Assembly: GCA_017051695.1 (NCBI GenBank)
Contig: JAFIDK010000003.1
Coordinates: 453,873-517,872, forward strand
Direction: 5' to 3'
Source: Algoriphagus aestuarii
Lineage (GTDB): Bacteria; Bacteroidota; Bacteroidia; Cytophagales; Cyclobacteriaceae
DNA: 64,000 nt
The notes below the pieces were generated by a model. The model was not told the origin of the DNA. It saw only the letters and a list, made by a program, of their open reading frames with translations, and did not search any database. Position numbers and translations under genes: made by a program. This document shows positions 56,450 to 64,000 of the stretch, piece by piece; the stretch's first letter is position 1, and each line of letters opens with the position of its first letter.

Positions 56450-57142
56450 TTAATTGATGCTGGACATCCCTCCATCTACATGAAGAATTTGTCCAGTAAT
56501 CCAGGAAGATTGATCCGACAGGAGGAAGGCTGCCATTTGGGCAATGTCTTCCGGTGAACCGATTTTTTTGAGGGGATGCCGCTGCGCATTGGCTTCTTTT
56601 TTCTCTTCAGTCGCCAAAAGCTTGGATGCCAAAGGCGTATCGGTGATGGAGGGAGCAATGGCATTGACCCGAATGGATGGAGCGAATTCTGCAGCCAGAG
56701 ATCTTGTTAAACCTTCTATTGCACCTTTGGATGCTGCCACTTGAGAATGGAAATTAAACCCTTTTTGTACGGCAACAGTAGAGAAAAGCACGACGGAGGC
56801 ATTGCCGGAAGTTTTCAACTGAGGAAGGACTTTTTGGATGACTTGAATAGCTCCTATCACTTGAAGGGAATAGTCGTTTAGAAACTCTTCAGCTTTGATC
56901 CTGCCAAAAGGTTTTAAATTGATGCTTCCAGGGCAATAGACCAGTGCATCTAATTTTTCCGGCAAAAAACTGACATCCAATTCCGAATCCAATACATTCC
57001 ATTGAATGAATTTTTCATTTTCTGAAGCTTCCAAAGGAGTCTGATTGTAAGTTCCAAAAACCTGATTCCCGTTTTTTGATAAACTGCTGGCTAGTGATTT
57101 TCCAATTCCGGACGAAGCACCGATAATCAATATGTTTTTCAA
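56450..57142 (-). CDS. SDR-family oxidoreductase
   Basis: 230 residues. Cofactor motif IIGASSGIGKSLA (5-17), YCPGSI instead of NAG, catalytic SerThr in LFSTVAV, and the usual Tyr-x-x-x-Lys region altered: SQVAASKGAIEGLTR has Lys but the Tyr position holds a Val/Ala, so catalysis may differ or be lost. The C-terminal GQILHVDGGMSSI is standard. First gene of the SDR, Lacal_2735, DUF2867 operon. Confidence 0.87.
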   Translation of the reverse strand: MKNILIIGASSGIGKSLASSLSKNGNQVFGTYNQTPLEASENEKFIQWNVLDSELDVSFLPEKLDALVYCPGSINLKPFGRIKAEEFLNDYSLQVIGAIQVIQKVLPQLKTSGNASVVLFSTVAVQKGFNFHSQVAASKGAIEGLTRSLAAEFAPSIRVNAIAPSITDTPLASKLLATEEKKEANAQRHPLKKIGSPEDIAQMAAFLLSDQSSWITGQILHVDGGMSSIN

Positions 57143-57249
57143 ATGAGTTGAATTTTAAAGACAATAAATAGCCGAATTGTGGCTGCAGGAATTACTTGGT
57201 CAACCCGGAAGTGAAGGAATTTGTTTTCTAAAGGACAGTTCCCTAAAAT

Positions 57250-58692
57250 TCATTCACCTCTTTGAATGTATTTGGTGATGCAATGTACTACACCTTGTCT
57301 TTTGGCAAAGCTGTTAAAATCCCCAAGCTGATGAACCTTAAATCCAAAACCCTCCCATAGAGTTTTCATATGTTCGTCCAGAACAGATAATTGGGAAAAA
57401 TCTCCGTATCCAAAAGTGGGTAAGTACACATGTTTTCCAAATTTCTCACTGTTTTCTACCAAGCAATTATTGCTGGTGATGTGATGCCAATTTCTCACTA
57501 AAACAGAATCATTTTCTCTTGCTCCCAGGCTATACAGGTCTTTTAGCGCACTGTTGATATCCTTGTCATCCGGGTTTTGGATGGCCAGATTTTGCAAATA
57601 GGAGATGGGGATTTTTCTTCCGGTATATTCCGGATAGTGGACTATAGGATTTCTATGGACAATTATCCCTTGTTTTTTGAAAGATCGGGCAATTTCATCG
57701 TAGGCAGCTTGCAGGTTGTGGGCTTTGTCAGGAAGACCAAGAAGTTCATTTCCTAACTTGGGAGAACCTACCATTATCTCAAATTTTCCCTCTTCATTTT
57801 TACCAATCAAACTGATAAACATGTCAATATGGAAAATGGGCTGGTAGGGACCAGTTCCAGCACCAACGATGTCGAGAACAAAATCCTGGTTTTCCTTCGT
57901 TCCAACATATGCGGCCAGTGGAATTTTCTTTTTTGTTCCTGCCACAAACATAGGGCGGTTTTTATCCACATAATCTGCAAAAGCTTTTCTGACCACATCT
58001 TCAATTTTATCCTCCGGCTTAACCTTTAAAGGCAGCGTCTGATCCATAATCCTATCAATGGTATCCTGGTAATAATCCTTGCCCAAAATCCAGAAATCAT
58101 CCGCGACGAGGCAATTTCCTCCCTGAAAAATCAAAGGAGCCTGACTAGCATTCAGGGTCGTGTATTCTTCGATGCTGTCTGCAAGAAGTTGGTCGCCTGA
58201 TCGTGGGAACTCCCATGGCTCCATCAGGTAAAAAGTGTTGTCAAATGCATCTCTTAGCGATACGTAGGCATCTTCAGCCCAGTCGGTAAAATCCACATAA
58301 CTGGGAATGGGAACCCAGGAAATCGATTCGGAAGAATGGCCTACTACTAAAAACCAACTTTCGATGAGTTCACGATCTTCTTCATAATGGGCAATGATAA
58401 ATTTCGTCCCTATCCGAAGCTCCCTAATCACCGATTGATAGGCATCTGTTCTTTCTGAGGTGCCAAAATGAGGGACAGATGGAAATGCAAATAAAATGCA
58501 CTCGATTCCCCCTTTGTAGGAACTCGTCAACTCGGGAACCTGAAGCCCAGGAGTAGGCTGTAAATCTTTGGTTTCAAAACCTACTGAGCTGGTAGCTCCT
58601 CTGGTTCCGGTCGATTTTAGTTTGTCTCCGAAGATCCTCATGTCTTTTGGGGCATCAGGATGGATTGCAAAAAAGATGGATTGATTGATCAT
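57250..58692 (-). CDS. Agmatine deiminase/peptidylarginine deiminase-family protein
   Basis: 480 residues from ATG 58692; the earlier reading to 58836 adds a lead with no family features. PAD-fold guanidino-group-modifying enzyme. Visible marks: TDWAEDAYV (equivalent of the W-x-R/E-D substrate loop), IFQGGNCLVADD (GGN), FHIDMF (catalytic His-x-Asp), and VVHCITKYI with the catalytic Cys near the end. It is ~110 residues longer than agmatine deiminase, with an added N-terminal stretch, so arginine-, agmatine- or peptide-arginine substrate cannot be decided. Monocistronic. Confidence 0.85.
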   Translation of the reverse strand: MINQSIFFAIHPDAPKDMRIFGDKLKSTGTRGATSSVGFETKDLQPTPGLQVPELTSSYKGGIECILFAFPSVPHFGTSERTDAYQSVIRELRIGTKFIIAHYEEDRELIESWFLVVGHSSESISWVPIPSYVDFTDWAEDAYVSLRDAFDNTFYLMEPWEFPRSGDQLLADSIEEYTTLNASQAPLIFQGGNCLVADDFWILGKDYYQDTIDRIMDQTLPLKVKPEDKIEDVVRKAFADYVDKNRPMFVAGTKKKIPLAAYVGTKENQDFVLDIVGAGTGPYQPIFHIDMFISLIGKNEEGKFEIMVGSPKLGNELLGLPDKAHNLQAAYDEIARSFKKQGIIVHRNPIVHYPEYTGRKIPISYLQNLAIQNPDDKDINSALKDLYSLGARENDSVLVRNWHHITSNNCLVENSEKFGKHVYLPTFGYGDFSQLSVLDEHMKTLWEGFGFKVHQLGDFNSFAKRQGVVHCITKYIQRGE

Positions 58693-58881
58693 GTGGAAAA
58701 GTTTAGAATGTGAAAAAAACGAAATAAAATTTAGCACCTTTCTGTCGGAATTCAAATTGCTGATGGTAAAGGGGGGAGCTGATTTTGGGGCATTGGTGTG
58801 GCCTCCGAAAGCCGTCTTTCTGCTGTCACAATCCAATTTTAGTTCCTGATTTTACTCGGGCTGGCGAAGCTATGCCCATGC

Positions 58882-58918
58882 AATAAAAAGCCCTTCCAAA
58901 AGGCATTGGAAAGGCTAA
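58882..58918 (-). terminator. Terminator downstream of the defence gene
   Basis: Read on the - strand: AGCCTTTCCAA, loop TGCCTT, TTGGAAGGGCT with one mismatch, then TTTTTATTG. It is ~380 bases beyond the stop of the 1447-residue gene and before the deiminase gene. Confidence 0.7.
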
Positions 58919-59041
58919 AACATAAAAACTCTTTTTGAATAAATACCGAATCTTCTGACTGGTATTACTTTTTAAACTAATTGGACACCTCGTTTTCTTC
59001 AAAAAATATCGACTCAATCCCCATAAGAACCTCACCGGTTC

Positions 59042-59065
59042 TCCCGATACGCTGGGCTATCGGGA
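59042..59065. repeat. REP-like hairpin TCCCGATA/TATCGGGA
   Basis: Perfect 8-bp stem (59042-59049 and 59058-59065) with an 8-base loop. CCCGATA-type palindromes are common intergenic repeats in Bacteroidota genomes. It lies just before the left attC-like site and has no T tract. Confidence 0.55.
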
Positions 59066-59067
59066 CA

Positions 59068-59181
59068 GGCTGTGCAACATCGGTTTACCTCCGGTGAAAA
59101 GGTGATTTTATGACTCGGTGAATGCTTTGCATTTCATCGTTCGTGCTACGCACGCGACGAAAACCTAGTTGTTGTATGCCC
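59068..59181. repeat. Left attC-like imperfect palindrome
   Basis: About 114 bases. Outer arms GGCTGTGCAAC (59068-59078) with GTTGTATGCC (59171-59180), next arms GGTTT (59082-59086) with AAACC (59161-59165), and a central CGTGC-TAC-GCACG hairpin (59142-59154). AAC...GTT cores at both ends and nested, imperfect stems with a size in the 57-141-base range are typical of integron attC sites. The R'-side core GTTGTATGCC recurs inverted at the right-hand element. It does not fit the canonical GTTRRRY core exactly, so the name attC-like is used. Confidence 0.5.
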
Positions 59182-59296
59182 ATGCTTTTTTATTTTCTTT
59201 TCTGTCAGCGTTGGGGTAGACATACTCTTTGGCAAGTTTTGGCTGGTGAGGCTGACTTGAGCGACTTGGCAATGTGTATGGATGCTAAGGGTTGGT

Positions 59297-62200
59297 CTAT
59301 TTTTCATATTCAATTACCTTTTGAAAAACTTGATGGTCTTTGAACGGATTAGCCGTAAAGAATTCAGTTCTTCTTTCATTTGTTTTAAAGGTCAACTGCC
59401 TTTCTCCCCAGATAGCCCACACAAACTTCATTTTCTTATCCTTCAAATATTTGTCTAATAAGTCCTTTCTGAGATAAACAAGGGAATGGTTGTTATTGTA
59501 CTCTTTGTGGAAATGAATATTAATTGAAGCCGTTGATCCATCTTGGTTTAGTAGGTCGAAAGTTTGAGGTTGATTAACTAATTCTAATTGATTAGCGAGC
59601 TCTTTCGCAACAACAGTGACGTGTCCAGCTTTGTTTACGGAAGAATGATGACTTTCCCAATTGTACTCCATTACTGGCATTAGTACTTCGAATTTTTCCA
59701 TTTCCGATACTTCAATTTCAATTTCTTCCGGAAACTCTTTATTGATTTGAATACCTTCTTTAACTCTGTCCAAGAATATTGATGGATAATAACCAGGTTC
59801 TCCAGGTTTAACTTTCTCTTTTCTTTTACCCACTACAAATTCTAATTCTGTATAGTTGTCATATGTAGCATCGTCAAATATGTACAGTTCACCGGCATAT
59901 GTATAGTAGTTTTCTTGCTTCTCTGGCAACCAGCGCCCACCAAGATTTTGCTTGTTTAGCAAGTCCATCACTTTACTATAGTCTTTCTCTTCAACTAAGA
60001 AACTCCTTATAAATGTGAATCGCTCCCGTTCAGCAGGAACATCTTCTTGAATAATAAATCCGTCTAAGCAGATCCATTCTCCGTCCTGCCCTTTTAAAGC
60101 TGTTTGAGTTAGGTAGTCTTCAATATGCGGCATCCCACCTTCTTCATACCATTCTTTTAATGGAGAGTTTCTGTCACCTAATAAATCATGAGTTACAAAT
60201 AGCTCATTTGGTGGTTTTTGTGGAAAGCTGGGGTCTATGTCTGCATCTGAAAGTCTGAATCTGTCCCATTCCTTGTCCAAAAGCCCTAAATCATCCCTTA
60301 AACCTGCATTCTCAAAAAATGCAATCCAAGAGTACTTTTTCCCGTACCGCTCGACTTTAGCTCTTTCCGTACGACCGCTATAATAGTTGTCATTGCCGAG
60401 TGAAGTCTCAGCCTCTTGGAACAGTTCTTCGTTCCAACCCAAGTCGTGAATCCGCCACAGAATTTGCTTCCGAACTTTAACCTTTTCAGGTGGATTAGCA
60501 TAAGATCCTCCATCTTTCACAATCCTTCCTATTGTATAATTGCTGAAATCCATTTGAATAGGGCCAGAGTAGCTAAATTCAATTTCTTCATGATCGAGTT
60601 CACCCAAATCTCTAATGCCGCCATAAGAATATGGAGGTCGAATTTCTTCTATTTCGCTTGATGTTAGTAGGTTAGAATGATGGATTAAGCATATTTCAAT
60701 TGTTCTTCTGGCATAATCTCTGGCTAAAATATGGGTTGTTGAAAATGGTGCCTCTGTCATGAATATCAGTCGATGTAATGATCTGCCAATTTCAACGAGC
60801 AATTCTTCCCTAAACTTGGCGGAGTCTAATGAATTGTGACAAGCCATAGTAACACCATAAAGAGCTGCTAAACTTCGCTCCCATACATATGGATCGTTTA
60901 TTTTCAGCGATTCAAAAACCAGCTTTGAAAATGAGGCAGGAAACTTAATCCCATAATAATAAAGTGCTTTGGTGGCCTTATCTCGGAGGTTTCTATTTGT
61001 ACTGGTAAGAAACCACATGACAAATTTTGCAAGAAGCCATTGCTTGCGTACTAAATTCTCCGACTCCTCATTTCTCAATTGGCACTGTCTATCGAATTCA
61101 TCGATGAACTCCTCCAAGTCATAGGCTCGCTTTCTAATGTACTCAGTCCAACTTAAGTCTCTTGAATTCATTTCCATGGAAGCAAGAACATCAGAAATGA
61201 AATTAGCGTTAAGAGGGTGTTGGCTATCAGCAATGGTTTTGAAGCAAAGGTCAAGAAGCGGTTTTTGATTTTTACTTGAACGATTGAACAGTATTCTTAC
61301 TAGTTCTTTGTCTGGATCTTTAACGTATCGAGCTGGCAGACTGAATAGTGCAGTGATAGATTGGCTAAAGCAATGGTTAGAAAATGAAATTCGTCTTTGA
61401 AATTGCTTCTTAATAATGTTCGGTAGCTTTTCAAAAAAAGGCTTTTTGGTTAATTGTAATTTCCAATCGGCTTCAAGCAATTCATGCATTGAAACATATT
61501 TCAATTGCGGCATTAGCACACACAAGGCATTGAGCACATCTTCATACAATGGATGTTGTCCGTCCTCTTGAATTATTTTATCAATAAACTCTGAACTTAT
61601 GAAATATTTTAGGTTGACGTTTGACTCTATCAGTCTAATACCAATGAGATATCCGGCAAGCATGTCGTAAGTGATACTAACAAATTCGAAGTCCTCCCTT
61701 ACATCCCGAGTCATCACTAATCCTTCATTGATCAGTAACTCTGCTTTCGAATTGTCTTTTTCATATTCTTTATCACCGTCAATGAGCTTGTAAAATTCAT
61801 CAATAGGGATTTCTCTTAAGTCATTATGCCATAAGAATTCGGATAAAAGGGACAAACTATTGAAAATGAATGGTTCATTATTCTTCAATAGATGGCTATC
61901 ATTATTCAGCCTCTTGTTGACTTGATCCAAATATTCTTTGAATACTTCATAAGTTGATTCTTCCTCAATGTTGACCTGAACTGTTTTGCCGTTTCTCCAA
62001 TCGGGGTTCTTTATTTCACAAAATATCTTTAAAAATATCGGCTCCCTGAATTTTTCTAATGGTGCGAAAAACAGGTCTGCCTTTAAATTGTATTTAGTAA
62101 AATACTTGCTAACTGCTTCCCTAATTGTTTCAAAATCATCAAAACCATAGAGATAATGGAAGTTGTCGTTTGAATCAGCCCATATTCTTTGTGTGTAGGA

Positions 62201-63640
62201 GTTACGGCAAGTAGAAATGAAAGCCAAATTCTTGAATGTAACAGCTTTGGTCACAAAGCTACTGAGGTGATTTTTCCATATTAAGGAAAAGTACCTGTTA
62301 TCTACCGTTTCGTTCAGACCATCTATGATGATTGGAACTTTTTTCTTTACAATTGAGCCATAGACGTTCAATGATTCAAAGAATTCATCAATCGAGAACT
62401 GACTACTAACGTCAAGAGTTTTTAAAATTCCCTCAGAAATTGAGCTTTCTCCAGAGAACTTGTCACCAGTAAGGAAAATGGCAGGTTCATTTTTCTGAAT
62501 TCGCTTGAATGCTATATCACAAGAAAGGTGAGTTTTTCCTTTACCGGCATCAGAAATGAAGTGAATTACATTTTGAAACCCGTGAAAATAGTTTCTGAAG
62601 AAACGTTCATAGATTTCACCAAACTCTGATATGAGATACGAAATAGAAGAAGCATCTCGCAAGGCCCTGGACTTCTCCTCAAAAACTGAATAGTCAATCT
62701 TTTCAAAGTATTCAAAGAAACTCTTCCGCAAATCTGAAATCTGAAAAGACGAAAGGTCAGTCTCATTAAAGTCATGGAAGCATTTCTCAATAAAATCGAT
62801 CTTTTCAAAAACTATCGAAATATGTTTTTGGAAGTCTTGACAAACAAATACATAACTGTTTCGAAGACTTTCCTCCTTAGCTGAAATCATTTTTTCGTCA
62901 CGGAAATCTACTATGGCAGATGTTATTTGATTTGATTTGTCGAGAAGTTCTTTTTTCAGCCTTTCTATGTGTTTTAAGTAGTCTAAACTGAAGAGTGAAA
63001 AGTCAATTTTGGACTGAGTATATTGGTCGATACTGTGTAAATCGGGATCGTATTTGTCCTTGACTTTCTCGAAGTTTTCATCAAATCTTCGTTTGAACCA
63101 CTCTTGGTTGAATTCGAGACCCCCGAAAAAGAAACTTCTTATGCCAATGTGTTTTGGGCTATTCAGGAAAGTGAGAAATTTAGATTCTCCCCAGTGTTCA
63201 AGACTAATAGTTCTGCCGGATGGAATCTTTTTGGGTAATTCATTGTCGAACCAGTCTTGTTCCCCTTTTTGCTGCTTTCCTGTTTTGGTCAGACTATTGG
63301 CGGTTAGGTCTGTTTTTAGACACAACGTCCATTTTGTAAGGTTCGGATGATTTCTACAAGCGGTTTCTAAAGAACTTGCGATCTGGTTCTTTCTTTGACC
63401 AACGTTCAGTCTTCCAGTATCACCGAAAAATTTGCATTGCCAGCCCCAGGTTTCTCCATTATTGTGCTCCAAGTAAAACTCAACACCTCCGTCACCTCCA
63501 CTACCATCAATTGGAGTGAACTTTCCAAGATGCCCGTATTCTTTTATGGCAATTTGGTAACATAACTGTTCAAAGCATTTAGTTACTTTTCCATCATAAG
63601 GTTTGAGCTTGCCAAAATCTATGTTTTCAATTCCTGTCAT
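59297..63640 (-). CDS. Mrr-like nuclease fused to STAND/NACHT NTPase, Avs-like defence protein
   Basis: 1447 residues. N-terminal PD-(D/E)XK fold of the Mrr type (about 1-160): Glu24 in CFEQLCYQI, Asp50 in SGGDGGVEF, and Gln68-x-Lys70 in WGWQCKFF, i.e. D-x17-QxK. A helical linker is at about 180-340. The NTPase then follows with Walker A SDAGKGKT (363-370) and Walker B VPIIIDGLNE (435-444, the IIIDG-L-E form of NACHT/STAND proteins). The remaining ~900 residues are mostly helical up to about 1000, then more mixed, with no motif I recognise; in Avs-type proteins this part senses phage proteins. Likely mode: ligand-triggered oligomerization and DNA cleavage, abortive-infection style. Start ATG at 63640. 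Lone gene between two attC-like palindromes; no methylase or partner. Confidence 0.8.
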   Translation of the reverse strand: MTGIENIDFGKLKPYDGKVTKCFEQLCYQIAIKEYGHLGKFTPIDGSGGDGGVEFYLEHNNGETWGWQCKFFGDTGRLNVGQRKNQIASSLETACRNHPNLTKWTLCLKTDLTANSLTKTGKQQKGEQDWFDNELPKKIPSGRTISLEHWGESKFLTFLNSPKHIGIRSFFFGGLEFNQEWFKRRFDENFEKVKDKYDPDLHSIDQYTQSKIDFSLFSLDYLKHIERLKKELLDKSNQITSAIVDFRDEKMISAKEESLRNSYVFVCQDFQKHISIVFEKIDFIEKCFHDFNETDLSSFQISDLRKSFFEYFEKIDYSVFEEKSRALRDASSISYLISEFGEIYERFFRNYFHGFQNVIHFISDAGKGKTHLSCDIAFKRIQKNEPAIFLTGDKFSGESSISEGILKTLDVSSQFSIDEFFESLNVYGSIVKKKVPIIIDGLNETVDNRYFSLIWKNHLSSFVTKAVTFKNLAFISTCRNSYTQRIWADSNDNFHYLYGFDDFETIREAVSKYFTKYNLKADLFFAPLEKFREPIFLKIFCEIKNPDWRNGKTVQVNIEEESTYEVFKEYLDQVNKRLNNDSHLLKNNEPFIFNSLSLLSEFLWHNDLREIPIDEFYKLIDGDKEYEKDNSKAELLINEGLVMTRDVREDFEFVSITYDMLAGYLIGIRLIESNVNLKYFISSEFIDKIIQEDGQHPLYEDVLNALCVLMPQLKYVSMHELLEADWKLQLTKKPFFEKLPNIIKKQFQRRISFSNHCFSQSITALFSLPARYVKDPDKELVRILFNRSSKNQKPLLDLCFKTIADSQHPLNANFISDVLASMEMNSRDLSWTEYIRKRAYDLEEFIDEFDRQCQLRNEESENLVRKQWLLAKFVMWFLTSTNRNLRDKATKALYYYGIKFPASFSKLVFESLKINDPYVWERSLAALYGVTMACHNSLDSAKFREELLVEIGRSLHRLIFMTEAPFSTTHILARDYARRTIEICLIHHSNLLTSSEIEEIRPPYSYGGIRDLGELDHEEIEFSYSGPIQMDFSNYTIGRIVKDGGSYANPPEKVKVRKQILWRIHDLGWNEELFQEAETSLGNDNYYSGRTERAKVERYGKKYSWIAFFENAGLRDDLGLLDKEWDRFRLSDADIDPSFPQKPPNELFVTHDLLGDRNSPLKEWYEEGGMPHIEDYLTQTALKGQDGEWICLDGFIIQEDVPAERERFTFIRSFLVEEKDYSKVMDLLNKQNLGGRWLPEKQENYYTYAGELYIFDDATYDNYTELEFVVGKRKEKVKPGEPGYYPSIFLDRVKEGIQINKEFPEEIEIEVSEMEKFEVLMPVMEYNWESHHSSVNKAGHVTVVAKELANQLELVNQPQTFDLLNQDGSTASINIHFHKEYNNNHSLVYLRKDLLDKYLKDKKMKFVWAIWGERQLTFKTNERRTEFFTANPFKDHQVFQKVIEYEK

Positions 63641-63748
63641 TTATTTCATTTTGCATTGGCAAAAAACGGCTCTTTTGGTTTTTCTTGTGTTGTCGTTTGT
63701 GTCGGCAAAAACCAAATGTGCTGTTTGTGCGGTCGGCTTTTTCAGCAT
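63641..63748. other. Upstream region of the defence gene
   Basis: Short leader of the - strand defence gene up to the right attC-like site. It holds no gene. The attC-proximal end reads GCATGG followed by CATACAAC, mirroring the GTTGTATGCCCATGC at 59171-59185. No clear promoter consensus is seen. Confidence 0.4.
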
Positions 63749-63876
63749 GGCATACAACGTATTGCATATGGCTTGTGGCGGTTTCGAAGCACTTTCCTGT
63801 CCACCGAAACCAAAGCAGGCTACGGAGCGAAAGCCTTGCCGGTAGCCGTTCACCCGCCATAAGCTATATGCGTTGT
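63749..63876. repeat. Right attC-like imperfect palindrome
   Basis: 128 bases, strongly folded. Outer core GGCATACAACG (63749-63759) against CGTTGT (63871-63876). Main arms GCATATGGCTTGTGGCGG (63764-63781) and CCGCCATAAGCTATATGC (63854-63871) match at 16 of 18 positions, with an extra unpaired stretch next to the cores as expected of attC bulges. Inner hairpins: GGTTTCG/CGAAACC (63780-63786, 63805-63811) and GGCTAC/GTAGCC (63818-63823, 63842-63847). The right core is interrupted at TTGT by the group II intron start. Confidence 0.6.
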
Positions 63877-64000
63877 GTGTGCCTTGAATGGTGAATATAG
63901 ACCAAAAAGATGGTCGTTCCAACGGGTGAAAGTCCCTTAAGCGCGGGAGTCGTTACCCGAAGCCAAGCAAGTGGCAAGCTGGTTTGCCGTGAGGCATGCA
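63877..64000 (+). mobile_element. Group II intron (IIC-like), 5' end, runs off the window
   Basis: Begins GTGTGCCTTGAATGG, which follows the bacterial class C 5' consensus (GTGTGCCC..ATGG). The domain I hallmark GGGTGAAAGTCCC is at 63925-63937, then GAAGCC and a CAAG-rich stem (GCAAGTGGCAAGC, GTGAGGCATGCA) as in intron domain I. The exon immediately 5' ends in TTGT, the IBS1-like word used by attC-targeting IIC introns. The reverse transcriptase gene should follow to the right of the window. Orientation is opposite to the defence gene. Confidence 0.7.

Larger units (their letters stand above)
58693..59067. other. Non-coding stretch between deiminase and left attC-like site
   Basis: No convincing gene; a 69-codon open frame at 58826-59035 on the - strand has no recognisable features. 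It contains the TATGCCCATGC word at 58871-58881 that recurs at 59175-59185, a - strand terminator and a REP-like hairpin, which are listed separately. Confidence 0.5.

Noticed and set aside
58826-59035. 69-codon - strand frame in the intergenic island edge
   Set aside because: It spans a terminator hairpin and has no recognised domain or start signal.
59042-59065. TCCCGATA hairpin as a terminator of the defence gene
   Set aside because: There is no T tract after it on either strand and the stem is of a common intergenic repeat type. The hairpin at 58882-58918 is a better terminator.
63749-63876. CRISPR repeat or tRNA-like structure
   Set aside because: There is only one copy of the fold, with no spacer array and no tRNA features such as a T-loop GTTCRA or CCA end.
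63603-63922. Four overlapping 68-93-codon frames on both strands
   Set aside because: They cross the palindrome and the intron start; their openness follows from the symmetric sequence.

Overview
The window looks like a chromosomal segment of a Bacteroidota, most likely a Cytophagales/Cyclobacteriaceae (Algoriphagus-like) marine or saprophytic bacterium. Support: a FecR/SusC/SusD set, many exported enzymes with Sec, lipoprotein or Tat signals, sulfatases with GH20 and sugar-acid enzymes, AT-rich A-tract leaders instead of Shine-Dalgarno sites, and small Bacteroidota families (Lacal_2735, DUF2911). The genus is inference; no rRNA or tRNA is visible.

Layout. 1-11.4 kb: a nutrient-uptake locus on the + strand. 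It has a FecR anti-sigma tail, a SusC transducer with an STN domain and SusD, then two consecutive pairs of exported RraA-like aldolase plus exported enolase-superfamily dehydratase, and a BASS-family transporter. 11.6-20.3 kb: housekeeping and transport genes, mostly on the - strand (methyltransferase, CDF metal exporter, APC permease, sulfatase, DEAD-box-like helicase, Bcr/CflA exporter, cupin). 20.4-24.9 kb: a + operon of a cytochrome-c/dehydrogenase lipoprotein, a Tat-exported TIM-barrel protein and an SDR. 24.9-39.5 kb: mixed genes, including LemA/DUF2207, KatG, polysaccharide deacetylase with a GntP permease, a divergent GH20 lipoprotein, DUF808 and small membrane proteins. 39.6-46.1 kb: a - strand catabolic operon (sulfatase, L-galactose/L-fucose-type aldo-keto reductase, zinc alcohol dehydrogenase, isomerase/epimerase, rhamnose/fucose-type mutarotase, M81 protein) that fits oxidative use of a sulfated deoxysugar. 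46.2-58.7 kb: cyclophilin, FdhF/YdeP molybdoenzyme, stress and redox proteins, a dicarboxylate symporter, three SDR-type proteins and an agmatine-deiminase-like protein, plus a C-terminal esterase remnant.

58.8-64.0 kb is an accessory island. A single 1447-residue gene encodes an Mrr-like PD-(D/E)XK nuclease domain fused to a STAND/NACHT-type NTPase and a long C-terminal region, an Avs-like anti-phage architecture. Imperfect palindromes resembling integron attC sites lie on both sides. In the right-hand one the sequence passes at TTGT into GTGTGCC, followed by typical 5' domain I sequence of a bacterial group II (IIC-like) intron that runs off the window. The simplest reading is a mobile, cassette-like defence gene next to an attC-targeting intron. 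This is the most interesting part of the window.

Regulation visible in the sequence: ECF-sigma/anti-sigma control of SusCD is implied by FecR plus the STN domain. Several strong terminators separate convergent units. A recurrent leader of the form ACCCAAAATA lies just 5' of many start codons on both strands.
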